Shown piece by piece: positions 49,812 to 60,501 of a stretch of 64,000 bases of DNA; position 1 is the stretch's first letter; each line of letters opens with the position of its first letter. The stretch covers positions 505,191,001 to 505,255,000 of the forward strand of contig NC_092336.1 of the NCBI RefSeq assembly GCF_046630445.1, in the 5' to 3' direction. Made by a program: the position numbers and the translations under genes. Below the pieces are notes generated by a model. It was not told the DNA's origin and did no database searches. It worked only from the letters and a program-made list of their open reading frames with translations. The stretch comes from Rutidosis leptorrhynchoides (lineage: Eukaryota > Streptophyta > Magnoliopsida > Asterales > Asteraceae).

Positions 49812-52800
49812 TGAAAGGACCCGTTCATATACATTATAAACGATTCACAATAGTTGATTACATTGCGAGGTATTTGACCTCTATATGATACATTTTACAA
49901 ACATTGCATTCGTTTTTAAAAGACAATCTTTCTTTACATCGAAAATTGACAGGCATGCATACCATTTCATAATATCCACTATTCAACTATAAATTGATTT
50001 AATAATAATCTTTGATGAACTCAATGACTCGAATGCAACGTTCTTCGAAATATGCTATGAAAGACTCCAAGTAATATCTTTAAAATGAGCAAATGCACAG
50101 CGGAAGATTTCTTTAACACGTGAGAATAAACATGCTTTAAAGTGTCAACCAAAAGGTTGGTGAGTTCATTAGTTTATCATAATCATTTATTTCCATCATT
50201 TTAATAGACCACAAGAATTTCATTTCCAGTTCTCATAAATATACGTCCCATGCATAGAGACAAAAATAATCATTCATATGGTGAACACCTGGTAACCGAC
50301 ATTAACAATATGCATATAAGAATATCCCCTATCATTCCGGGATCCTCCTTCGGACATGATATAAATTTCGAAGTACTAAAGCATCCGGTACTTTGGATGG
50401 GGTTTGTTAGGCCCAATAGATCTATCTTTAGGATTCGCGTCAATTAGGGTGTCTGTTCCCTAATTCTTAGATTACCAGACTTTAATAAAAAGGGGCATAT
50501 TCGATTTCGATAATTCAACTATAGAATGTAGTTTCAATTACTTGTGTCTATTTCGTCAAACATTTATAAAAGCGCATGTATTCTCAGTCCCAAAAATATA
50601 AAGGGTAAAAAGGCAAATGAAACTCACTATACTGTATTTCGTAGTAAAAATACATATAACGTCATTGAACAAGTGCAAGGTTGGCCTCGGATTCACGAAC
50701 CTATATTAATTATATATATTTATATGTTGGTCAATATTTGTATAGCAATTTAGGTCAGGTCATAGTGTAATCCTATCCTATAGCTCGAGTCTGACTCTAC
50801 AGTATAGTAACATGTTATATTACTCATGCTCAATTAAGATTCTAGTAAAAGGTGACGTGTGAAACAACGTAACACAAATGGTTTCATAATCATAAAATAG
50901 TATTTTAGGTTTTTTTTTTTTTTTTTTAGAGAAAATCAACACAAAAAGTTAACTGAAAAGATAACAGGAAAAGTCAAAGTTCAAAGTCAAAAGTCAAAGG
51001 TTAAAGTCAAAAGTCAAAGGTCAAAGTAAAAATGAGGTCGCATGCAAATATATAATAACTTATACAAAAATGATTTTCGGTTAAACATGACTAAACGGGC
51101 TACTTCAGCTATATTTAGAAAAATTATCGGAACTCCGATTGATAAACGGCCAAAGATAAAAGTTACACATTACCAAAAAGATTAAGCATAAATATTACAG
51201 AAGTAAACTAAACCTAGACAACTCGTAGTTGCCAACGCGTTTTCGGCGTTTCAAAGTTAATTTTTCAGCTTTAATAAATTACAAAAGTGACCGAGTAGCC
51301 TAATTTGGAGATTTTTAGAAAATTCCTCAAAACTCGTATTGACAAACGGTCAAATCCTGCAAATTCTCGTTACCACAAAGATATAACATGATTTTTGGCA
51401 AGAGTAAACACATATCAGGCCGACCATGACAACTGATACAAAACTGACATTTTTAAATAAAAAAGTTTCAGCTCTTTTTAGAATTTTAAAATGTGACCAA
51501 ACCGTCAACTTTGATGATTTTTAGAAAAAATCGTCGAGACTCGAATTGACAAACGGCCAGAGTCGTTTGTTAGACCTTACAGCAAAGAATTCAGTGGTAT
51601 TTTTTTTATATATGAAACAACGCAGATCAGCGAGAATTTCAGTTCCCGTTTCGACATTTCATCAAAATTTGCAAAACTTCTTTTGTCCATAACTTGACAA
51701 CCGTTCAACGAAACGAGACGTGCTTTATATGAAAATTCATCTACTCGACGAGTAGAATCCAAATAACCACTTTTTATAACCCAGAAAATTAGTTCACTAA
51801 TTATCATCAGCAATTTTAATTATGAAATTAATTATGCAATTTGTTTATTTCATAACTTTCTAACCGTTACTTGGATTCAAGTGATTCTTAAACCAAAATT
51901 CAACTATTTTTCGCTAGCTTTCCAACGACATGCATATCTTATACCTTATCTCAATCGTATATGTAACTAATTCAGGAATTAACATAACCTATCTAATGGC
52001 AATATCAAAAGTACAAGCATGCATAATCCTATATACTCGAGCACTAGTCAGGGATACACTATTAGTATGTAAAAATTAAATTATGAGTACTCACATATCA
52101 ATATTGAGATTCAATATTGCAGGAAAGGTACGTAAACACAACGGAGCTGATAAACACTATATTGACCTCACGAGCATACCCATGAACCATACCCAATCAC
52201 CTCCATAGCTATAACCCATAATTTCCTTAATCCTATCCCACTCGAAAAAAACAACTTCAAAATCACTCGGACAGCACTCCGTCGTAATATTTTATGTATA
52301 CTAATAATATCTTGAGATAATACGGAGTAAATATATATATGTAAATCGATTGAGAGAGTTTAGAGAAAACTATTTTCAAGTTTCTATGAAATAATGAAAC
52401 CTATTGAATTCTATTTATAATAGATTTTTTGAATTATTAAAGTGAATTATTAAAGTATGAATTATTAAAGTGAATTATTAAAGTATGAATTATTAAAGTG
52501 AATTATTAAAGTATGAATTATTAAAGTATGAATTATTAAAGTGAATTATTAAAGTATGAATTATTAAAGGTAAAGTAAAGTAAAAATAAAGTAAAGGTAA
52601 AGTTTAAGTATAGTAAAAGTATAAAACTATGTACGTATAATATGCGTATAAATATATATAATATTAATTTAAATCGTTATATATATTTAATAAAATAAAA
52701 TATAAATATCGTTATCTTTATCATACTAGTTAAGTAATGAGTTGTCAAAAGTGGTTCTAGATATTTATAAAAGTTATATACGTTTTAATAATAAAGTTCT

Positions 52801-53325
52801 TTTTAAACTGAAAACGTTTTTGTACGTTTGAAACTAAATAGATCAATCGAGTCTTTATGAGATTCAATCTTCCACTATCCTTTATCTAGTTCTCAATGAT
52901 TGACAATTTGTTCATATTTATAAATCACTTTACCATTTTCCGAATATTGTTAAAATGAAAAGATTTCTCAAATCAACGTGGGCATTTCAACAGAGACTTG
53001 TAATCATAATTTAATATATCTGATAATTCAATCATTTGATCTTATCTTCTAATTCCATTGATAAACATTTTGAAACAGATACAATCATATAAAGTATTTA
53101 ATCTAATATTTTATTTACGTTTCAAGTTATAATATATATACACATATACATATATAATCATATTCGTTTAATGGTTCGTGAATCGTTGGAACTTGGTTGA
53201 GGTTGAATGAATGTATGAACATAGTTTAAAATTCTTGAAATTTAACTTAACAAATATTGCTTATCGTGTCGGAAACATATAAAGATTAAAGTTTAAATTT
53301 GGTTGGAAATTTCTGGGTTGTCACA
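49812..53325 (-). mobile_element. LTR H (minus strand, 3,514 bp)
   Basis: On the minus strand it starts TGTGACAACCCAG (at 53,325) and ends GGGTCCTTTCA (at 49,812). The end is related to the LTRs of A and E; the patch with AATAGATCTATCTTTAGG (about 50,414) matches 12,985 reversed. Internal repeats are the 13/15-bp minisatellite at 52,431-52,572, AGTCAAAGG-type repeats at 50,975-51,030, and three degenerate units of about 205 bp (51,110-51,760). Confidence 0.8.
52431..52572 (+). repeat. Minisatellite, ten units of 13 or 15 bp
   Basis: Ten head-to-tail copies of GAATTATTAAAGT, about half extended by AT, in an irregular order of the short and long forms. Confidence 0.95.
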
Positions 53326-53700
53326 GTACCTACCCGTTAAAGAAATTTCGTCCTGAAATTTGAGTGAAAAGGTCGTGAATGATAATAAGTATGTTTCATG
53401 ATGCATACGGGCTGAAAATTAGAGTTTTATCATCAGCGAATAATTTGGATAAACAATCCATTTATATGAAGAGTACGAATGAAGCTAACATAGAAGAGTG
53501 AAATGAGTAAGTGTAGATTCATCTTATCATTTGACGTAGATATGATTGATTCCCAGATTTTAAGGGATTTGAAGAAAATCTTCTTAATAAGATTTGACTC
53601 TCCGGTAATCAAGGAAATTAGGATCCGCTTTAAATGCGATCATCCATTTTAATTGTTCTGTCGGAGATTTTCTTATAAATTCACCTCCTTCGTTTCCTTA
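53326..53700 (-). mobile_element. Element H internal region, 3' end with polypurine tract
   Basis: Minus-strand counterpart of 17,500-17,890 in element E, including TACCTACCCGTTAAAGAAATTTCGTCC (split here by nothing; key positions 53,326-53,361). The hairpin copy AAATTTCGTCCTGAAATTT has one G-T wobble. Solo LTR I interrupts it at 53,701. Confidence 0.75.
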
Positions 53701-56620
53701 TGTAATGACCCGCACTTTTTCGATCAATTTATACTTATAAGATTAATATTTACATAAATTAAACCTTACCAACATGATAAGCAATCTAAATTGTTGAGAC
53801 TTATGTTTTTGAAATGAGTTTTACACAACGTTTGACCGTCTAGTTTGACCGATGATATCACGAACTATACAATATATGATAATTATACGTTTGTGTATAT
53901 ATATGTATATATACATATTTAACATGATCTAAGGATGTTTTAATACCTCATTTTGTATTAATAACAATAAGTTATAAGTATATTTTGAAACTACTAACTT
54001 AAGTTTTCAAAACGATAACCATACGTAACGTTATTTGACATAAATACTTATGACCTATAATGTTTATACATATATCGTATAAGTAATGTATTTAATCACT
54101 TTTTAAGGACTTAAATACATAAAACAATATAAGTGTATTCACAAAAGATAGCTATATTTGAATTCTCATTCCATTTTTCACAAAATTTCTATACGTATAT
54201 CTAGAGTACATGTACTCGTATCATACCTAGCTTCTATACGTATTTACTATTGGTATATACACATCAAATCACCACCAACCAGCCCTTGTTCAATGCCTTA
54301 TGTATAAGGTAACTACTTTTGTTATCTAGTATGACAATTTCACATGATTAAAAGATTTTTTCACAAAATTACAAACTTATACACCTTTTACATCACCATT
54401 TATACTCCATCCATTTTCAATTTTTGATTCATTTTTACCTCAAACCTCTAGCTAAAAATACACACACTTTTAAGAGTCTTAAACTCCATAACCATTCAGC
54501 TAATATCCATGAAGATCTAGCCATAAAAACATCACTTAATCACCATAAGAAAACTCTTACAAAAACACTTCAAGAATCCTTCCAAGAACACAAACTTACT
54601 TCCAATCTTTCATCCAATTCCATCACCCTTTTGATTCTAGGTTCTTACTCCTCTTTTACAGCAATCTTGTCCAAGTAACTTGAGGTAGTAACTTTGTTCA
54701 TAACCTTATTCGATTCATATATATATAGCTATCTTATTTTGTGGTATAAAATTTTAACAACAAGAACATAGTTTGAATGTTTTCAAACTTGTTTGCAAAC
54801 TAAATAGATCCTTCTAACTTAACTTTTAAAATACTTCAAGACCTGTAATATAACTTAAATATATGCTAATTTAACAAGGTATAATTTGGTTTTTCAAAGA
54901 ACACCTTAAAAACTGTTTTTACGACGTCGGAGTGTAACCGGGGGCTGTTTTGGGTTGGATAATTAAAAACTATCTTGAACTTTGAATTGGAGGTTTATAT
55001 TCTGGAAAAATGATATTTCTTATGAATATGTTAACACATAAAAATTTCATGATTTAATTCAAAGTATAAGTGTTTTTAGAAAAATGGTCATTAAATGATA
55101 TTTTTGTAACAAAAAATGATTAACTTCATAAGTTTCACCAAAGTTTGACCTTTGACCTGTGATTTCGAATACAAACTAAGGTATTTACAGTTCATATTCT
55201 TAAAGAGGGACTCGATCCAAGGAAGTGGCAAGTTGAACCAACGAAAACGGAGTTGTAACGAAGAAACTATGACCAAAACAAAATCGGATATCCAAGACTT
55301 GTTTAGTCACGAAAATAATTGGAGAAAAATTAAATAAATCACATCTTTTTAAAATAACATGATATTTTATATATATGTACTCATAATTTAATTTTATATG
55401 GTTCAGGATCACCCGTAAACAATACGAGAAGATTAATCATAAGATCCCATGATTGTACGCAACACGTCATTTGACAACACCGGTACTTTATGTACGCAAC
55501 ACGTCATTTGACAACACCGGTACCGTGGGTCAAGATTAATCTCGACCAATACATATTCGATGGGGGTTTTATTTATTTCATTGGGGGTTTATTAAACACC
55601 TAAAAATGAACCATTAAAATTGAATTACTAACATCGAGCTGCTAACTACGGACTAAGGAATTATTAAAAGTATTAAAAGTATAACAAGTATATATATGTG
55701 ACGATTTTTTTTAAAAAGAAAAGGTATTGATATATTATATATGGATAGGTTCGTGATATCAATCGGAGACCAAGTCAAAATTACATATCTTCAAGACGAA
55801 AGTGAGTATATAGTCCCACTTTTAAACTCTAAATATTTCGGGATGAGAATACATGTATTTTATGTTTTACGTTATGGACACAAGTAACTGAAAAATATAT
55901 TCTACGTTGAGTTGTACCACTGGCATACTTCCCTGTAGCTTGGTAACTGTTATTTACAGCGGTATTGTAAACGCGAATCCTGTTGATAGATCTATCGGGC
56001 CTGACAACCCCAACCGGACTGGACGACCAGTATTCAACGGTTGCACAGTACTTCGTTTCGTGACTACACTTGGTACGGTGTAGTAAGATTTCATAATAAA
56101 GGGAATATGCGACGTGATTAAATGTTAAGTATGGTTACCAAGTGCTCAACCACTTAGAATATTTTTATTAAACTGTTTATATATGAAATCTTGTGGTCTA
56201 TATATATATATTGCTGCCGGCATTAAACCTATATCTCACCAACTTTATGTTGACGTTTTAAACATGTCTATTCTCAGGTGATAACTAGAAGCTTCCGCTG
56301 CATTATGTTGAATTTGAGCAGGATCCTGCGTACGCATATTTGTGTCAAAAATAAAACTGCATACCCAAGGATTTGTATTGTAAAATATGCTCGAAATCGT
56401 GTTGTTATCATTATATGTAAAGTTTGTAAGTCGAAGATTATCGCTAAACGATAATCATCTTTTTTATTGTCTAAAGCTTGTATCAAAAATAAAGGTTATG
56501 GTTTGTAATGTATAATATATGCAGTTTTTCTTTTAAAAATGTCGCATATAGAGGTCAATACCTCGCAATGAAATCATACGTTATCTAACACGTTCTTATG
56601 GTTAAGGACGGGTTATGACA
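53701..56620 (+). mobile_element. Solo LTR I (2,920 bp) with target-site duplication CCTTA
   Basis: Starts TGTAATGACCCGCAC and ends GGACGGGTTATGACA, flanked by CCTTA on both sides (53,696-53,700 and 56,621-56,625). No primer site or second LTR, so it is a solo LTR inside element H. Landmarks match LTRs B and G: CTATTGGTATATACAC at 54,247 and GGGGGCTGTTTTGGGTTGG at about 54,940. Confidence 0.9.
55454..55523 (+). repeat. Direct repeat, 2 x 33 bp
   Basis: Two identical 33-bp copies (55,454-55,486 and 55,491-55,523), each TGTACGCAACACGTCATTTG plus 13 more bases, in the minisatellite slot of LTR I. Confidence 0.9.
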
Positions 56621-57925
56621 CCTTACAACTCACACCATCTGTTGATGCATTTTATGCAAGTCCCTAGACATCTACCCACGTCCATTGCAGGTACAACAGT
56701 TTACAGGTCACCATGATTGCTCGTTATTATCCTATCCATGTTTGTATGTGGTTACAGGAACTGCAGGAACGAGATTTAGATGTTTGACTATGTTAGACTT
56801 AGTCAGACGTACGAGTGAAGCCTCACTAGTACGGCTGACAGGCTCATACGCATGGTTGATGCTGAGCTAAGTCACAATTACAACCTAAATGATAAGACAC
56901 GAGTGAGTGATCACCCGTACGGTTGATGAAGCCAACTCGTACGTGTGATGAATGAATCGTATGGGTGTGTCAACAGCAGGGGTAGGTTAAGCCTCTCATT
57001 TGTTACACATACTCAGATCTAGTGAGCTCCTTCGATTCTCTCTCAGTCCAAATCACCCAAGTGGTGAATAATAGCGCTAGGTGTTGATCTAATCACACTT
57101 GATTTAGTTGTGGTTTGACTAAATTAATCAAAAAAAACTTAACCTATTCACTAGAGGGTTTGATTCACTTATTCTGCCATTGTGTGAGTTAAATCTGTTG
57201 ATTTCTAAGTTCCTAGTCATGTTTCATCACCTTCTATTCTTTCCCCCTCAACTCATATTTTAAAGTATTCATCAATATGCTCCATCCAGTTCTGATTCTC
57301 GATATACTTCTAACTTTCATATCGGTCATTCTTCTTTTTTTTTTCATCTACCGCTGGAAGAATCTATTTACTTCTACCATACTCTTGGGTTTATAATGTT
57401 CCTAGTTCTCCCGTATCTTTATATTGCTATATGCATCGATATATATGGTTTATAATTTCTGGTTTGTCGTTGGGCTTTATATGTTCCCTTATATTTCAAA
57501 GTCTCTGCTTCTTTCTTCTATAATCATTATCATTCACAGTTAATGCTCTCTTTTATTTGCTGCAATTTATACCCCAATTTCTATTTCGGAGTTTTGTCCT
57601 TTCGTTTCTTCTTCTTGCGATTAAGCACCGCTTGTAATGGTCCAGAATTCACAGATATGAATTTCGAAATGAACATTGTTAATGTTCTAGGAAGGAAATT
57701 ATGATGGCACGATCTTGACTTGTCAAATTACTAAAATACCTTGGAAAAGGCCGAGTCATCAAGAAATATTTTCTTGATATTTTAGAGGTTAAATAGAATA
57801 CAAGAGTCGTATAACATGGCACATGATGATGTTATGATCTGTGAATCATCACGTTCCATTTAGAAACTCAGCATGACTTACTGTAATATAATCACATTGA
57901 TCAAGTGTCATTATATTATACTATA
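56621..57925 (-). mobile_element. Element H internal region, continued
   Basis: After solo LTR I, minus-strand matches to element E resume: 57,228-57,925 corresponds to about 16,830-17,500 reversed, for example AATTTATACCCCAATTTC (57,564) against 17,157. No ORF. It ends abruptly at about 57,925, where plus-strand LTR piece J begins at a CTATACAGGG microhomology. Confidence 0.65.
56639..57227. mobile_element. Possible solo LTR of about 590 bp inside element H
   Basis: Starts TGTTGATGCATTTTATGC and ends AGTCATGTTTCA. It interrupts the match between elements H and E, which resumes at 57,228. It contains repeated (C)GTACG...TGATG motifs. A clean 5-bp duplication is not visible; CATC occurs near both edges. 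It could be a copia-type solo LTR or another non-coding insertion. Confidence 0.4.
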
Positions 57926-59074
57926 CAGGGTTGAGGTTGATTCTAAAAATATATATACTTTGAGTTGTGATCTAGCCTGAGACGTGTATACACTGGGTCG
58001 TGGATTGATTCAAGATAATATATATCAATTTTTTTTTTCTGTACATCTAACTTTGGACAACTAGTTGTAGGTTAGTAACGAGGACAGCTGACTTAATGAA
58101 CTTAAAACATAAAAATGTATTAAAAGTGTTGTAAATATATTTTGAACATACTTTGATATATATGTACATATTTGTTATAGGTTCGTGAATCGACCAGTGG
58201 CCAAGTCTTACTTCCCGACGAAGTAAAAAAATCTGTGAAAGTGAGTTATAGTCCCACTTTTAAAATCTAATATTTTTGGGATGAGAATACATGCAGGTTT
58301 TATAAATGATTTACAAAATAGACACAAGTATGTGAAACTACATTCTATGGTTGAATTATCGAAATCGAATATGCCCCTTTTTATTAAGTCTGGTAATCTA
58401 AGAATTAGGGAACGGACACCCTAATTGACGCGAATCCTAAAGATAGATCTATTGGGCCTAACAAACCCCATCCAAAGTACCGGATGCTTTAGTACTTCGA
58501 AATTTATATCATATCCGAAGGGTGTCCCGGAATGATGGGGATATTCTTATATATGCATCTTGTTAATGTCGGTTACCAGGTGTTCACCATATGAATGATT
58601 TTTATCTCTATGTATGGGATGTATATTGAAATATGAAATCTTGTGGTCTATTGTTACGATTTGATATATATAGGTTAAACCTATAACTCACTAACATTTT
58701 TGTTGATGTTTTAAGCATGTTTATTCTCAGGTGATTATTAAGAGCTTCCGCTGTTGCATACTTAAATAAGGATAAGATTTGGAGTCCATGCCTGTATGAT
58801 ATTGTGTAAAAACTGCATTCAAGAAATTTATTTCGTTGTAACATATTTGTATTGTAAACCATTATGTAATAGTCGTGTGTAAACAGGATATTTTAGATTA
58901 TCATTATTTGATAATCTACGTAAAGCTTTTTAAACCTTTATTGATGAAATAAAGGTTATGGTTTGTTTTAAAATGAATGCAGTCTTTGAAAAAACGTCTC
59001 ATATAGAGGTCAAAACCTCGCAACGAAATCAATTAATATGGAACGTTTTTAATCAATAAGAACGGGACATTTCA
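57926..59074 (+). mobile_element. LTR J, 3' part
   Basis: Plus-strand LTR end. It includes GGTTCGTGAATCGACCAG (58,187), the ATAGATCTATTGGGCC patch (58,444) and the end GAACGGGACATTTCA, directly before a primer site. The beginning is missing. Its size together with LTR G (1,577 + 1,149 bp) is close to that of solo LTRs B and I, so G and J may be two halves of one LTR split by H, with some loss. Confidence 0.7.
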
Positions 59075-59093
59075 GTTGGTATCCGAGCGTTGG
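59075..59093 (+). other. Primer binding site of element J
   Basis: GTTGGTATCCGAGCGTTGG follows the LTR end. It is the initiator-Met type with one change (TCC for TCA). The next 100 bases repeat the GTGAGTCTGGACTTCGACCG landmark seen after the primer site of E (13,690). Confidence 0.8.
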
Positions 59094-59283
59094 TCTTAGA
59101 GAACCAGAATTTTGCATTAATGTGTCTTATCGAGTTTGTTAGGATGCATTAGTGAGTCTGGACTTCGACCGTGTTTACTTGAAAAATGATTGCTTAACAA
59201 ATTTTGTTGGAAACTATATATTTTTAACATGTGAATATTATGTGATATATTAATCTCTTAACGCGTTTGATATTATGTGATAG

Positions 59284-59898
59284 ATGTCTATCTCTAGAAC
59301 AAGTCCCATTGACTCACCTAATAATAATGAAGAGTCAAATGTAAATTGGAATGATTCGTGGACTGATTCACAAGTTCCCGAAGAGGAACCGGAAGAAGAG
59401 TCGGAACCAGAAGAAGAATCGGAACCGGAAGAAGAATCAGAACCGGAAGAAGAAATAGAACCAGTGGGGGAAATAATAAAACGGTTAAGTAGAAGAAAAT
59501 CCTCAACCAACCGACCAAAGTTAATTATGGTCAATGGTGTTTCCGCCAAGGAAGCAAAGTATTGGGAGGATTACCAATTCTCCGATGAATCGGATCCCGA
59601 CAAGGATTCCGATGATGTTATAGAAATTACCCCAACACAATTTAATAAGGCAAAAGAGAACAATAAGGGAAAGGGCATAAAAATAGAGAAATTTGATTCC
59701 AAACCCGATGAACTTTATATGTATCGTCAACACCTGTATTTCTTAAGTTGTGACAATAACCCGGGAACCTCTAAACCACCAAGTTTTTCTAAACCAATGT
59801 GGAAAACGACGGCTCGTATTAGGGGAACATCATATATCCCTAGAAACTTGGCAAAACGAACCAAAATCGAAGAAGAAGAAACGAGCGAGTCGGAATAA
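59284..59898 (+). CDS. Element J ORF: unknown acidic 204-aa protein
   Basis: Clean frame starting about 210 bases after the primer site, in the gag position. Residues 36-60 form an acidic tandem repeat of SEPEEE units (four copies), followed by a basic RRK patch, an acidic SDESDPDKDSDD segment, a Lys-rich stretch (KGKGIKIEKF) and a C-terminal EEEETSESE. No gag, zinc or enzyme motif is seen. A highly charged, disordered protein is likely. The plus frame is preferred over the antisense Ser/Gly and Leu-rich frames because it has the better start context and composition. I do not recognise the family; it is unrelated by eye to the ORF of element E. Confidence 0.6.
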   Translation: MSISRTSPIDSPNNNEESNVNWNDSWTDSQVPEEEPEEESEPEEESEPEEESEPEEEIEPVGEIIKRLSRRKSSTNRPKLIMVNGVSAKEAKYWEDYQFSDESDPDKDSDDVIEITPTQFNKAKENNKGKGIKIEKFDSKPDELYMYRQHLYFLSCDNNPGTSKPPSFSKPMWKTTARIRGTSYIPRNLAKRTKIEEEETSESE

Positions 59899-60035
59899 GA
59901 TAGTTGTATTCGTGTGGTGTAATATATGTAATATAGTGTGCTTATGCTTTATGATATATGTAAAAATTGCTTGTATTGATAAGTATTTTTTTTATGAATC
60001 TAACTCTTGTCTATTTTACAGTATAAAAACACAAA
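59899..60035 (+). other. Spacer between the two reading frames of J
   Basis: AT-rich, no feature seen. It could include an intron or leader for the downstream F-box sequence. Confidence 0.4.
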
Positions 60036-60501
60036 ATGGATAGACAACCCAATATTTTAAGAGACCTACCCGGAGACATGATTGATGAAATCTTGTCTAG
60101 AGTCGGTCAGAATTCCTCGGCATAACTATTTAAGGCGAGATCAGTTTGTAAGTAAGACATTCGAAGAACGTTCCAAGAATGCCTTGGTTTATAAAAGGCT
60201 TTCATTCGAAAGATGGGGGATATCACGTTGGGAAATCCATAAGTTACGATGTGTTTACTTTGACGCATATATTGCGGGGAACCCAAATGCTATTTTACGC
60301 AACGGGTTAAGAAATTATTTTGACTCAATATATTCGAATATAGGACTTCGTGATTTAGAAAAAGCGGCTAACATGCAACATAAAGAAGCATGTTGTGATA
60401 CCCCGTACAAAACTATCGTGTACGAATCATCAACAACAGGATCATTACAAGGTCAAGTACTATATGCTTTAATTAAAGAAGTTGCATTCACGATAAAAAA
60501 G
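60036..60501 (+). pseudogene. F-box protein gene copy (At2g35280-type), broken, inside element J
   Basis: Begins MDRQPNILRDLPGDMIDEIL, a good F-box start. Later, in another frame, come SKTFEERSKNALVYKRLSFERW and GNPNAILRNGLRNYFDS followed by an alpha-helical LRDLEKAANMQHKEA segment. That is the order found in the plant F-box family with Sel1-like repeats, substrate adaptors of SCF ubiquitin ligases. It carries about two breaks and is cut at the end by insertion of LTR K at 60,502. Its place after the primer site and acidic ORF of J suggests a host gene captured by an LTR element. Confidence 0.65.

Noticed and set aside
56639-57227. Cassandra-type element (5S rRNA in its LTR)
   Set aside because: Size is similar, but no 5S rRNA-like sequence is present in the segment.
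59250-59549. Minus-strand Ser/Gly-rich frame opposite the acidic ORF of element J
   Set aside because: It is the complement of the SEPEEE repeat; the plus frame has the better start, length and position after the primer site.
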